Part shown: piece by piece, positions 1-9,900 of the stretch | How positions within the stretch are numbered: the first letter of the stretch is position 1 | Layout: each line of letters begins with the position of its first letter | Origin: Methyloprofundus sp. | GTDB lineage: Bacteria > Pseudomonadota > Gammaproteobacteria > Methylococcales > Methylomonadaceae | Reading direction: 5' to 3' | Length of the DNA stretch: 52,714 nucleotides | NCBI GenBank assembly: GCA_012960135.1 | Contig: DUBW01000065.1 | Coordinates: forward strand, 20,080-72,793 | Notes under the pieces: model-generated | Databases searched by the model: none | What the model saw: the letters and a program-made list of their open reading frames with translations, nothing else | Told to the model about the DNA's origin: nothing | Translations under genes and position numbers: made by a program

Positions 1-598
1 AATACACGCTGATATGAGTGTTGATTTGTAATGGTTTAATAAGCCTGTAGGGTTTGATAGCCTATTAATATCACAATAGGATACGAAATGACCAATATAA
101 CTAGAAAGCCCCGTACAAGCAGTGCGCCAATCCCTGGCAATCATAAGTGGTGATTACGAAAATCCCTATGGATTAGCCATGAAGTGTGTTCCTTCATCGT
201 ATCTGTCGGTTGAAAGAGCGGTATCGTCATTCCAGTCAGTGTATAGGCCTTCTGCTGAATATCCCTGTTCAGTTTCATCATCTAGATACCCTTAGCTAAA
301 GCGTGTGGTGTTAACATTTCCCAAGCAAGCTTTTTTTGCCTTAGGGCATAGGATCAAAGAGTATAGTACCCCAAGAAATTCATACAACAAATTCTGAAGA
401 CTTATTTTCAATAGCTTTATGATGAACTAACTATTGGAGTCGTTAATCAGCGTTGAATATTTGCCACGTATCAGCGTCAGCCATTACCAAATGAAATATT
501 TAAGCGGCTGATATATAATGAAATTTAAAACCCCATGGCTGGAAACTCTTTGCTGAAACTAGAAAATTTACCGTGCTGATTAACAATTAAAGGGCATA
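1..598. other. Leading region without a supported gene
   Basis: No convincing coding region, RNA gene or terminator is visible. A 21-codon frame opens at 88 behind an AGGA-like site and stops at a TGA near 153; it matches nothing I recognise. The left side of any gene here lies outside the window. Confidence 0.5.
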
Positions 599-1798
599 CT
601 ACCCTTTATTGCTCTTGCGAACATAATTCAATATTGAAACTGGAACCACTTTTCTAACTGGAAACCCTTCAATCTCTTTTCGCTTGATTATATGGTCTAA
701 ACGGCTTTCAATGGCGCATAGATTTTTAAAATCGCCCATTGCAACAAATGATATAGCTTCACCTGTGAAGCCAGCGCGACCCGTTCGACCAATGCGATGA
801 ATGTATTCTTCTGGTTTAAAGGGTAGGTCGTAATTAACCACCCGACTAAGCTCACCAATATCTATACCTCGGGCGGCAACCCCTGTGGCCACTAAGTATT
901 TTAGTTTGCCCGATTTGAAATCAGCCAAAATCTTTTCACGCATGGCTTGGCTTCTATCACCATGAATGGAATCTGCTTCAATACCGCGTTTTGCAAGCTG
1001 GGCGACCAGTTTGGCAGCACCGTGTTTTTTCTCGATAAAAATGAGCGCCTGATCCCACTTTTTCTCGTTAATTAAATGACTCAGCAATGCAGACTTTGTG
1101 TCTTTATCTACCGTGATTAACCACTGGTCTATATTGGGCGCCGTTGTGGTTTTCGGTGAAATAGATATTTCAACAGCTGGCTTGCTCATTTTGTTATCAG
1201 AAAAATCATTGGCAATGGCACGAACGGCAGCGCTCATGGTGGCCGAAAATAATAGGTTCTGACGAGCTTCGGGTAAACGCTCAATGATCTTATTAATATC
1301 ATTAGCAAAACCCATATCCACCATTCTGTCCGCTTCATCTAATACAAGTACTTCAAGTTCATCAAAATGCAGTGCACGCTGATGAGCCAAATCAAGTAAC
1401 CTGCCCGGTGTGGCCACTAAAATATCGACGCCTTCGATTAAGCGTTGCGTTTGTGGCTCGGAATCAATGCCTCCATAAACAGCCATAGAGCTTAGGTTTA
1501 GATTTTTACTGTACTTAGCAACATTCGCAGCAACCTGAACCGCTAATTCGCGTGTAGGGGTAAGGATAAGCGCTCGTATACGTTTACCACGCAATTGACG
1601 CTCTTTGTTAAATATCTCTAATATCGGTAGAACAAACGCGGCGGTTTTTCCTGTACCGGTTTGAGCGGTGGCAATTAGGTCTTTACCAGAAATAATGATG
1701 GGAATGGCTTGTTTCTGGATAGGAGTAGGGGCTGTATAACCCAAGTCTTTAATAGCTTGTACAATAGGATTGCACAATCCAAGGTTTGAAAATGGCAT
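599..1798 (-). CDS. rhlE: DEAD-box ATP-dependent RNA helicase, RhlE type
   Basis: An ATP-dependent RNA-unwinding protein, probably acting in ribosome assembly or RNA turnover in the cytoplasm. The 399 residues hold the whole helicase core: Q motif near residues 3-28, Walker A AQTGTGKT at 45-52, PTREL at 81-85, DEAD at 154-157, SAT at 185-187 and HRIGRTGR at 334-341. The RhlE assignment rests on the opening (FSNLGL, then PTPIQKQAIP) and overall length. The long basic tail of many RhlE and DeaD proteins is missing; the protein ends soon after the second RecA domain, with a short lysine/arginine-rich end. The start is the only ATG before the Q motif. It appears monocistronic. The family is certain; the subfamily is likely. 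Confidence 0.9.
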   Translation of the reverse strand: MPFSNLGLCNPIVQAIKDLGYTAPTPIQKQAIPIIISGKDLIATAQTGTGKTAAFVLPILEIFNKERQLRGKRIRALILTPTRELAVQVAANVAKYSKNLNLSSMAVYGGIDSEPQTQRLIEGVDILVATPGRLLDLAHQRALHFDELEVLVLDEADRMVDMGFANDINKIIERLPEARQNLLFSATMSAAVRAIANDFSDNKMSKPAVEISISPKTTTAPNIDQWLITVDKDTKSALLSHLINEKKWDQALIFIEKKHGAAKLVAQLAKRGIEADSIHGDRSQAMREKILADFKSGKLKYLVATGVAARGIDIGELSRVVNYDLPFKPEEYIHRIGRTGRAGFTGEAISFVAMGDFKNLCAIESRLDHIIKRKEIEGFPVRKVVPVSILNYVRKSNKG

Positions 1799-2157
1799 AG
1801 AGGCCCGGATAAGTTGTCGTAAAGAGAGGAGAGCTCATTATAGCAGTAAGGGTTCGTGTTGCGGTGCGTTGATTATTGCTAATTATAGAAACCACAGGAT
1901 GTGCGGCCGAGAAAGGTCGACAAGGAGTCGGAGTTATTGATTTATAAAATGATTCGAGTAATTAACGGCTGCGAATTGAGTGACTAGCTTTTCAAGGAGT
2001 TTCAATCATGGGTGCCTTTTCTTTTCAACAAATCTGCCCCGTTGTTCTTTTCCGTATAAAAATACAGTGTAAGCACTATTAAATCAGTATTGTAAGTGTT
2101 ATTTAATTTACATTAAATTGTTGTGCTGACGGTGACATGGTAAATTTCAGGCATAAA

Positions 2158-2188
2158 AAAAGGCGTTGCGTTTTGCGCAATGCCTTTA
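2158..2188. terminator. Hairpin with A and T flanks, possible bidirectional terminator
   Basis: An arm at 2161-2170 (AGGCGTTGCG) pairs with 2176-2185 across a five-base loop, with one G-T pair. It is preceded by seven A and followed by a short T run. It lies in the 823-base gap between the divergent helicase start and the membrane-protein end, so it belongs to no obvious neighbouring gene end. Confidence 0.5.
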
Positions 2189-2382
2189 AAAATCTGTGGT
2201 GAGGGCCACAATCGAATAGTTAAGGTAAGCATTTGAATTTACAGTCTCTGTTGTTTTGATGGCTAGGGCATTTCATAAGCTACCGATTTAATATATAACA
2301 CAGTTAACTATTGATCAGTTCAACAGTGCTGCATTAAATTCCTTCTCAGTAAACCTCCTTCTTTTAAGGCTTTAAGGCATCT

Positions 2383-2540
2383 CCTTACACACATCTTTTT
2401 GTATATTAATAATCAATGACTTACAAAAAACCAGTAAAACAAACAAACTCAGTAAAATAGAGGGTTTCAAGCAATTGTATAAAAACAACACGATTCTATA
2501 ACCTATTGATTTTAAATGTTCTCAATACTTGTGTGTAAGG
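2383..2540. repeat. Inverted repeat pair enclosing AT-rich DNA
   Basis: CCTTACACACA at 2383-2393 is matched exactly by its reverse complement at 2530-2540. The flanks also carry AAGGCTTTAAGG-like direct repeats near 2366 and 2551. The roughly 160-base interval has no coding potential. It could be a small non-autonomous element or a chance pair. The rest of the 1799-2621 gap shows only the hairpin listed separately. Confidence 0.35.
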
Positions 2541-2621
2541 AAATGGCTATAAGGCTTTAAGGTGTTAAGCCTTGTGCCTTAAACCTTGAACCTCTCTCCT
2601 TTGCCCCTTGTACCTATCTTT

Positions 2622-4217
2622 CTATCTATATGGAATATAACGAGGAAAGCTGCGTGGTATTCTAAAAATAATAGGTATTTTAGTCTTGAGTACTTTTGGG
2701 TCTTTCGAATAAACTGCAAAATGTTCAAATGTTTTTGGAGGTGGTGCGCCGTTCCACGCAAGCTCCTGATAAACATCTCTTTTATAGATGTATTTTAATA
2801 CCAAACTTACATCAGACCTTGCAAAATATGTCACCTTTTTTCCATTTTTAAGAATGTCTTTCTCATATTTATCGAGCAGTACACCAATCGTTTCTATATT
2901 ATCCTGAGACAACTGAAAGCCAACTTTTCTTTCATCAAAACTATTAACTAAGGACATCACATTTTTATAATAATTATGTGATTCTGAAAAAAACCGGGAA
3001 TAAAAAAAGGTACTAAGAATAATAAAAATAACACTAATATTTATTTTAGAAAGACTTACTTTTTGATTGTAAGTACTCCAAAAATAATAGACACTAATGG
3101 GAAGAAGAACATAAAGCGATGAACTGTAATAAACTCTATTTACAACACCTACTGAAAAAAAAACCGCCAGAAGCCCTGCAGTAAATTGAAAAAGAGGTGT
3201 AATGACAAATAAAGCAGAAATTATAATGAATAAGAACAACCGAAAATGAACATTACTACCTACATTTAAAATTTTCTTACGAACTACATCAACAAAAAAG
3301 AAAAGTCCAATAAAAAAAATAACCACCATTAATTCATTAATGGATGTAGAAGCACGATTGCCCCCATCAATGGAAGCCATGCCATTTCTCATAATAGTTT
3401 CATATAATTGTACAAATAGACCATCATTTATAAATTGGACAACAGGAGGAATTTTGTCATTATAGTTAAAATGGTAATTAAAAAAATAATATAATAAAGC
3501 AATAACAGCTAGTGTCGCAGGTATAAAAATACGAAAATTAACTCTAACAAAATTTATAATCTTGTCAAAAAAAACAATACCTAATAGAGATAAATATACA
3601 AAATAATAGCCAAGTTCCATTGGATGAATGGAGAGCATCACATAGGAAAAGAAAACTACCTGAATACAATAAAACAATTTTATTGGCCAGTTTAATTCCT
3701 CAAGAAAAAGAATTAAAGTCAGGGCAGTAATATACCAGAAAAATGCCAGGGATATTTGATAACTGATGGAGTACCACATTATCCATACTTGATGAGTATA
3801 CATCGAATGGGTTGCATAAATAGTCAGCCAGATTAATACAGACCAATAAGACAGATAGTTTAGATTTGTACTATTAATATCTTTAAAAATATTTCGGATC
3901 AATACTCGACTAAACAAGAATACAGAAAATAAGCAAATTATAGTCTGGACAATATGTATAATTCTTGCACGAATAAAGAAATCATCTATAGAAAATAGGT
4001 GAAAGGTTTCTGCCCAAAATAAATACCAGTTCTCCCTGTAATGAATTATTTTATTTTCAGTATAAACATCATCAATACGAATTAGGTGATTCCACATATC
4101 GTATGGATATTTTAAGAAGGGGTGAGAAAATAAAATAAATATAAATGTTATTAATAATAGAATGTAAAAATTTCTATTATTATTTTTTAATTGTTGTATA
4201 ATATTTTTTTTATTCAT
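2622..4217 (-). CDS. Large integral membrane protein of unknown function
   Basis: A 531-residue protein with a short basic N-terminus (MNKKNIIQQLKNNNRN) and about ten hydrophobic segments of membrane-spanning length, with a soluble C-terminal part of roughly 110 residues. An early loop holds PYDMWNHL just after the first segment. That layout, an acidic loop after TM1, resembles GT-C glycosyltransferases or polysaccharide polymerases, but I cannot assign a family. Codon use is noticeably more AT-rich than in flanking housekeeping genes. It sits on the same strand as a broken glycosyltransferase and an integrase stump, so it is probably part of a horizontally acquired surface-polysaccharide region. 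The start is the first ATG ahead of the basic segment; no strong ribosome site is seen. Confidence 0.6.
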   Translation of the reverse strand: MNKKNIIQQLKNNNRNFYILLLITFIFILFSHPFLKYPYDMWNHLIRIDDVYTENKIIHYRENWYLFWAETFHLFSIDDFFIRARIIHIVQTIICLFSVFLFSRVLIRNIFKDINSTNLNYLSYWSVLIWLTIYATHSMYTHQVWIMWYSISYQISLAFFWYITALTLILFLEELNWPIKLFYCIQVVFFSYVMLSIHPMELGYYFVYLSLLGIVFFDKIINFVRVNFRIFIPATLAVIALLYYFFNYHFNYNDKIPPVVQFINDGLFVQLYETIMRNGMASIDGGNRASTSINELMVVIFFIGLFFFVDVVRKKILNVGSNVHFRLFLFIIISALFVITPLFQFTAGLLAVFFSVGVVNRVYYSSSLYVLLPISVYYFWSTYNQKVSLSKINISVIFIILSTFFYSRFFSESHNYYKNVMSLVNSFDERKVGFQLSQDNIETIGVLLDKYEKDILKNGKKVTYFARSDVSLVLKYIYKRDVYQELAWNGAPPPKTFEHFAVYSKDPKVLKTKIPIIFRIPRSFPRYIPYR

Positions 4218-4318
4218 ATTAGATGGTTTTTATTGCTTATTTTGTTAAACAAAATTAATTATATATCAGGATTATTTGTGAAATAAACTTTATAGGACAG
4301 GGTTAGGCCAACTTTTAT

Positions 4319-4359
4319 TGTAGCTTTTGGTTATTGGCGGACTGAAGCCACACTCTACA
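4319..4359. repeat. REP-like palindrome copy (TGTAG...CTACA)
   Basis: The element begins TGTAG and ends CTACA, enclosing GGCGGACTGAAG and GCCACACT. It shares GCCACACTCTACA with the copy at 28381-28442 and GCGGACTGAAG with the copy at 6856-6879, which ties the three into one family. Confidence 0.6.
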
Positions 4360-4423
4360 GAAAATATTAAATGGTATAGGTAAATATATATAGGGAATAA
4401 AACACTATATCTTTGTCTGTTAT

Positions 4424-4985
4424 TTATCCTATTAATTTTTTAATTTCATTTAAATATTTATTGATAACAATTTGTTCATCAAATTGTCTGACTATTTTTT
4501 CTCTACCCTTTTTCCCATTTCAATTCTTTGTTCTTCACTAAGGTTCAACATCATTTCCAGTTTTATGACTAAATCTTCAGTATCTCTGACTTTGCATAAA
4601 AACCCATTTACTCCATTATCGACTACATTCCTACAACCCACAGCATCTGTTGTGACAATAGCTTTTGCCATACTGGCACACTCGAGCAAGCTTTTTGGCG
4701 TACCTTCCCGATAATAAGAGGGTAAAACAATGCAATCTGCCTTTGCAATTTCCTGCTGGACGTTATCGCTTATGCCTAAATATTTCACATAGCCATCATT
4801 TACCCATTTATCCATTTGACCTGTGGAGATTGCTGCTTTATTTTTTACATCTGTAAAACCTAAAAGTTGAAACTCAACATTATCATATTTTTCTTTAATA
4901 ATTTTTGCAGCTTCAACATACTCTTTTAAGCCCTTATCCCAAAGCATTCTTGAAATTAGTAGAAAACGAAAAATATTATCTTCTT
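4424..4985 (-). pseudogene. Glycosyltransferase family 4 fragment (5' truncated, frameshifted)
   Basis: This is the C-terminal nucleotide-sugar-binding half of a GT-B glycosyltransferase. Reading the minus strand from about 4985 gives the standard second-domain opening (FRFLLISRMLWDKG), then SYYREGTPKSLLECASM with the E-x7-E-type signature, and VGCRNVVDNGVNGFL. The acceptor-binding N-terminal half is absent: homology stops where the integrase fragment begins. At the other end an in-frame TAG follows a six-A run near 4498. Adding one A restores a normal C-terminus (FDEQIVINKYLNEIKK) ending at 4424-4426. The longest open piece is 4492-4947. The homopolymer frameshift could be real or a sequencing error; the 5' truncation is real if the assembly is right. 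Confidence 0.75.
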
Positions 4986-5171
4986 TTTTAGTTTAACTGC
5001 TGGATACATGCCAATAGCATGAGTATTACGTTTGTTATTGAGTTTGTACTCTAATCGCCATAATTTAGAGCCATTGGGTCTTACCAAAAAGTACATCCCT
5101 TGGCCGTCAGTAAGCTTATATTGCTTATCACGGGGCTTGGCATTCTTGATTTGTGCGTCTGTTAGTTTCAT
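4985..5171 (-). pseudogene. N-terminal stump of P4-type tyrosine integrase
   Basis: The fragment starts MKLTDAQIKNAKPRDK and continues KLTDGQGMYFLV and WRLEYKLNNK, then GMYP. This is the arm-type DNA-binding domain (DUF4102) of tRNA-targeting P4-like integrases. Homology ends after about 60 residues, at the junction with the glycosyltransferase fragment; the catalytic domain with its R-H-R-Y residues is missing, so it cannot recombine DNA. The ATG at 5169-5171 is the expected family start. It lies about 165 bases from the 3' end of tRNA-Leu on the same strand, the usual place for an integrase beside its attachment site. Confidence 0.8.
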
Positions 5172-5335
5172 TTTACGGTACCCAAAAAGTAGGGAGTGTA
5201 AAATACCGTAATATATACCGTAAATAGCACGGTATCGGATGAAATAAAATGATACTTGATGGGACAAGCAAACCCCATAAAAGCACCGCACTGACTGCGG
5301 TGTAGAGCATTATGGGACTTGTTGGAACGAATTAG

Positions 5336-5420
5336 TGGTACCGAGGGCCGGAATCGAACCGGCACTTCCGAAGAAACCGGATTTTGAATCCGGCGTGTCT
5401 ACCAGTTTCACCACCCCGGC
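5336..5420 (-). tRNA. tRNA-Leu (anticodon CAA)
   Basis: A cloverleaf reads on the minus strand with encoded CCA. The acceptor 5' GCCGGGG pairs with CCUCGGU (two G-U pairs), followed by discriminator A. The anticodon stem CCGGA/UCCGG encloses UUCAAAA, giving CAA. There is a long variable arm, as expected of a class II leucine tRNA, and a T arm GCCGG-UUCGAUU-CCGGC. A TATAAT-like box lies at 5436-5441 on the same strand. Its 3' end is the probable attachment site of the integrase relic downstream. Confidence 0.95.
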
Positions 5421-5524
5421 ACAGAACAGTTAACAATTATAAGTAATCTCTTTTTATATTGCTAGAAAATTCTATAAAATAGATGGTTTAATACTGAGAT
5501 CTGTTTATATGGAAACTATCGTGC

Positions 5525-6553
5525 ATGAAAAAAAGTGATTTTTACTATGATCTTCCTGATGAATTGATTGCTCAGCAACCTTTGTCCGAGCGCAGTGCGA
5601 GCAGGCTTTTATGCCTGGATAAGGAGACTGACGCAATTGAGGATAGACAATTTAGCGACTTGCTGGCGTTACTGCATAAAGATGATTTGCTGGTACTAAA
5701 TAATACTAAAGTGATTCCCGCGCGCCTGTTTGGTCATAAACAATCAGGCGGTAAGGTAGAGATCTTAATAGAGCGCGTGTTGAATGATCGGGAAGTGTTG
5801 GCGCATATGCGTTCTAGCAAGTCGCCTAAAGCCGGTGCATTGATTGAGCTGGATGCGGGGTTTCAGTGCCTGGTCTTAGGGCGGGTAGATGATTTATTTC
5901 ATTTAAAGTTCCAGGGTGATGAAGCTCTTGAGGATATATTGCAGTGTATCGGGCATATGCCTTTGCCGCCTTATATCGAGCGTGCCGATGATAAGAATGA
6001 TCAGACGCGCTATCAAACTGTCTTTGCTAAACAAAGTGGTGCGGTTGCAGCGCCAACAGCTGGTTTGCATTTCGATACAGCGATGATCGCAAAAATTCAG
6101 GTGAAGGGCGTTGCTATTGCCTTTGTCACTTTGCATGTGGCAAGCGGGACTTTTAGGCCGGTTAAAGTTGAAAATCTGCAAGAGCATGTCATGCATAAAG
6201 AATATTTCGAAGTACCTGAGCAAACAGTTGAGGCAGTGGCGCAGGCTAAAAAACGGGGCGGGCGGGTGATAGCGATTGGTACCACTGCGATGCGCTCTTT
6301 AGAGTCTGCTTCTCGCAACGGTCGGTTAGAAAGCGAGTGTGGTGATACTGATTTATTTATTACGCCGGGTTATCAATTTAAAACGGTAGACGCTATGCTG
6401 ACTAATTTTCACTTGCCTGAGTCAACATTGCTGATGCTGGTGTCTGCATTTGCCGGGTATGAGCGGATTAAAAAAGTGTACCAACATGCCATTGCCGAAA
6501 AATACCGTTTTTTTAGTTATGGTGATGCGATGTTTATTCAGCGTCATTTTTAA
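5525..6553 (+). CDS. queA: tRNA preQ1(34) S-adenosylmethionine ribosyltransferase-isomerase
   Basis: QueA moves the ribosyl part of AdoMet onto preQ1 in the wobble position of Asp, Asn, His and Tyr tRNAs, making epoxyqueuosine. The 342-residue length is normal for the family. Recognisable blocks are [14 protein letters not shown] at the N-terminus, [14 protein letters not shown] near residue 57, [18 protein letters not shown] and the C-terminal [19 protein letters not shown]. The start is the ATG that begins the conserved first block. Usual partners tgt and yajC are not adjacent, so the gene appears to stand alone between tRNA-Leu and a palindrome-rich gap before mfd. Confidence 0.96.
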   Translation: MKKSDFYYDLPDELIAQQPLSERSASRLLCLDKETDAIEDRQFSDLLALLHKDDLLVLNNTKVIPARLFGHKQSGGKVEILIERVLNDREVLAHMRSSKSPKAGALIELDAGFQCLVLGRVDDLFHLKFQGDEALEDILQCIGHMPLPPYIERADDKNDQTRYQTVFAKQSGAVAAPTAGLHFDTAMIAKIQVKGVAIAFVTLHVASGTFRPVKVENLQEHVMHKEYFEVPEQTVEAVAQAKKRGGRVIAIGTTAMRSLESASRNGRLESECGDTDLFITPGYQFKTVDAMLTNFHLPESTLLMLVSAFAGYERIKKVYQHAIAEKYRFFSYGDAMFIQRHF

Positions 6554-6577
6554 TAGTATCGTGCTGTAACAAGGGTG

Positions 6578-6643
6578 TATAGCGTGGCTAAAACCCGCTA
6601 ATATACTAAGGTGTATTGTATGGCAGGTTAAAGCCACGCTATA
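6578..6643. repeat. REP-like palindrome copy
   Basis: TATAGCGTGGCTAAAACC at 6578-6595 pairs with GGTTAAAGCCACGCTATA at 6626-6643 with few mismatches, across a loop of about 30 bases. Confidence 0.7.
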
Positions 6644-6766
6644 TAAGGTATTACCTGATTTGTACCGATATGCGGGGTTTGATATGAGTCTCTGCTTTTG
6701 TGCATGGTAAACTACACATTATTTTGTATTACTTAGCAGCGTGCATGTAATAACTTGTACAACTCT

Positions 6767-6818
6767 GGGGCGCGGATCTTTAGTCTGCTTTTTAAATACA
6801 AGCTAAAGACCTGGGCCC
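6767..6818. repeat. REP-like palindrome copy (diverged)
   Basis: GGGGCGCGGATCTTTAG on the left pairs imperfectly with CTAAAGACCTGGGCCC on the right. The GGxCTTTAG/CTAAAGxCC core is shared with the other copies. Confidence 0.5.
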
Positions 6819-6855
6819 TCAGTTGATAATGTAAAAGTGTGTTATGCAGGTTACT

Positions 6856-6879
6856 TAGCGGACTGAAGTCCGCGCTACA
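6856..6879. repeat. REP-like hairpin copy, short form
   Basis: A compact hairpin: GCGGAC and GTCCGC face each other across TGAA, followed by GCTACA. It ends in CTACA like the other copies and shares GCGGACTGAAG with 4319-4359. Confidence 0.65.
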
Positions 6880-6922
6880 GTTTTTATAGCAAGCTAACAA
6901 TAACGATTTTTAGTTCTCTACA

Positions 6923-9900
6923 ATGTCAGACAGTCAATCTATTTTCTTACCTAAAGTCCCGCATAAAATAAAACAGCCTATATTCTGGACTGGCCTGCAA
7001 GGTTGTGCGGATTCATTGGCAATTGCGACGGCGATTAAAAACGAATCTCGGCTATTTGTGGTTTTGACACCCGATAACCAGACAGCTTTAAGACTGGAGC
7101 ATGAGTTGTCGTTTTTTCTGCAGGACGAGTATCCCATTTTGCATTTTCCCGACTGGGAGGTCTTGCCTTATGATGTGTTTTCACCCTTGCCCGAGATTGT
7201 TTCCGAGCGCTTAAAATCTCTGGCTAAATTACCTGAAGTAACCTGTGGTGCCTTGGTGTTGTCGGTGGCAACTCTCATGCACCGTCTAGCGCCTAGAGAG
7301 CATATTTTAGCCAATAGTTTTACTATCAACATAGGTAGTCAGTTTAATCTCGACCTCAACCGGATCAAGCTGGAAGCCGTCGGTTATCAACGTGTTTCTC
7401 AAGTGGTGCAACATGCCGAGTTTGCAGTGCGTGGCGCGATTGTTGACTTGTTTCCCATGGGCAGCAAATACCCGTTTCGGATTGAGCTATTTGATGAGGA
7501 AGTCGAATCGATCCGAACCTTTGACCCGGAAACCCAGCTCTCAATAGAAAAGGTTGATAGCATACAACTTTTTCCAGCGCGTGAATTTCCATTTACTGAT
7601 GAGGCGATCAATCATTTTCGCCAGTCTTTTCGTGAGGCATTTCCTGATAATCATCAAAACAATACGCTATATCAAGATGTCAGCAAAGGTATTACTCCCA
7701 GCGGGATTGAAGCTTATTTACCTTTATTTGTAGATAAAACCGAAAGCTTATTTGATTATTTGCCAGCAACGACCGCTTTTGTTTTACCAGAAACGTTAGA
7801 GCAATCTACGCAGCATTTTATTGAAGAAGTTGATGAGCGCTTTCAGCAGCGTAAATATGATCTAGAGCGGCCGCTGCTTGCACCAGAAAAGCTGTATATA
7901 CAGGCAGATGAATTTATTCAGCATATAGCGCAATTTCGGCGTATTTACTTAGCGGCAAAGACAGCAGAAGAGGCGTGGCAGGCTGAGAGCCTGAGTTTGC
8001 CTGTAGTGACCATAGACCAGAGATTGCGTGAACCAGCTAGTCGATTAAAGGCATTTGTTGCAAATAGTGACAGCAGAGTGCTGTTTGTTGCTGAAACTGC
8101 TGGGCATCGAGAAGCTTTAATCGATAAGTTACGCGATTATAAAATCAGTGTGAAGCAAGTTGATAACTGGGAGCAGTTCGTCCAGGGTAAAGATTCTCCC
8201 TGTATTGTGGTGGCATCTTTAGATCATAGTTTATATTTACAGCAAGCTGGTCTTGCGATTATTACCGAAAGCCAGTTAACTGGTGATAAGGCGCAGCAAC
8301 GACGCAGGCGTAAAAAGTCAGCGGCGCGTGAGCTGGAAAAGATTGTTAATAATCTTAATGAACTGACTGTTGGCTCACCGGTGGTTCACCAGGAACATGG
8401 AGTTGGGCGCTACCTGGGCTTACAGGTGTTAAAATTTGGCGATATAGATGCAGAGTTTCTGACGCTGGAATATGCCAATGAAGATAAGCTCTATGTGCCG
8501 GTTTCGGCCTTAGATGTTATCGGCCGGTATACCGGTGCTAATCCTGAAAATGCACCGTTGCATAAATTGGGTGGTGATCAATGGAGTAAGGCGAAGAAAA
8601 AAGCCATGGAGAAAATCCATGATGTGGCGGCCGAATTGTTAGATATTCATGCTAAACGGGCGCTGAATAAAGGCCATGCATTTAGTTATCAGGAAAGCGA
8701 ATACTTGGCTTTTGCCGATGCCTTTCCGTTTGAAGAAACGCCAGACCAGCAAACTTCGATTGATAGTATTCTTGAAGATATGAGTTCGGCTCAGCCTATG
8801 GATCGAGTGGTGTGTGGTGATGTTGGTTTTGGTAAAACCGAAGTGGCGATGCGCGCAACGTTTATAGCGGCACAGAGTAGTAAGCAGGTAGCGATACTGG
8901 TGCCGACGACTTTATTAGCTCAGCAGCATTTTCAGAATTTTCGTGATCGTTTTGCCGATTGGCCTTTTCGGGTTGAGGTGCTATCGCGCTTTATAACGCC
9001 GAAACAGCAAAAAGCGATTATTGCTGACCTGGCAACAGGCAAAGTAGATATCGTCATTGGTACGCATAAGCTGCTTTCTAAAGAGATAAAATACCGTGAA
9101 CTGGGATTAGTGATTATCGATGAGGAGCACCGATTTGGCGTGCGTCAGAAAGAGCATTTTAAAGCGATACGCCAGGAAGTTGATCTACTAACCCTGACCG
9201 CAACGCCGATCCCGCGTACTTTAAATATGGCAATGTCCGGTTTGCGTGATGTTTCGATTATAGCGACTCCGCCACCCAACCGTCACTCGATCAGAACCTT
9301 TATCTCCGAATGGATAGACTCATTAATAAAAGAAGCCTGTCAGCGCGAGCTTAAACGGGGCGGACAGATGTATTTTTTGCATAATGATGTTAAATCGATG
9401 GATAAGATGGCGCGCGAACTGGAGCGTTTGGTTCCGGAGGCGCGGATAGAAATTGCGCATGGGCAAATGCCTGAGCGTGAACTAGAGCGGATTATGCTGG
9501 ATTTTTATCATCAGCGCTTTAATGTACTCTTAAGTACCACGATTATTGAAAGTGGTATCGATATTCCCACCGCGAATACGATTATTATTAACCGTGCCGA
9601 CAAGTTAGGTCTGGCGCAATTGCATCAGTTACGTGGTCGGGTAGGGCGCTCCCATCATCGAGCTTATGCGTATTTTATTACCCCGCCGAAAAAATTAATT
9701 AGTAAAGACGGTTTAAAGCGGTTAGAGGCAGTGGAAACCTCGGGTGAATTAGGTGCGGGATTTTTGTTATCCACGCATGACATGGAAATACGTGGCGCAG
9801 GTGAATTACTAGGCGATGGCCAGAGTGGACAAATCCAGGAAATAGGCTTTACTTTATACACCGAATTATTAGATCGCGCAGTAAAGGCTTTGAAGTCGGG

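Larger units (their letters stand above)
6554..6922. other. Palindrome-rich gap between queA and mfd
   Basis: There is no gene in this 369-base gap. It holds three members of the REP-like family (6578-6643, 6767-6818 and 6856-6879), the densest cluster in the window. They probably serve as transcription attenuators or boundaries after queA, which is inferred from position only. Confidence 0.6.

Noticed and set aside
2579-2798. Short opposing frames at the 3' end of the membrane-protein gene
   Set aside because: They are reflections of the real minus-strand gene in other frames.
5168-5365. 65-codon minus-strand frame reaching into tRNA-Leu
   Set aside because: It overlaps the tRNA 3' half and the integrase start; its residues derive from the tRNA sequence.
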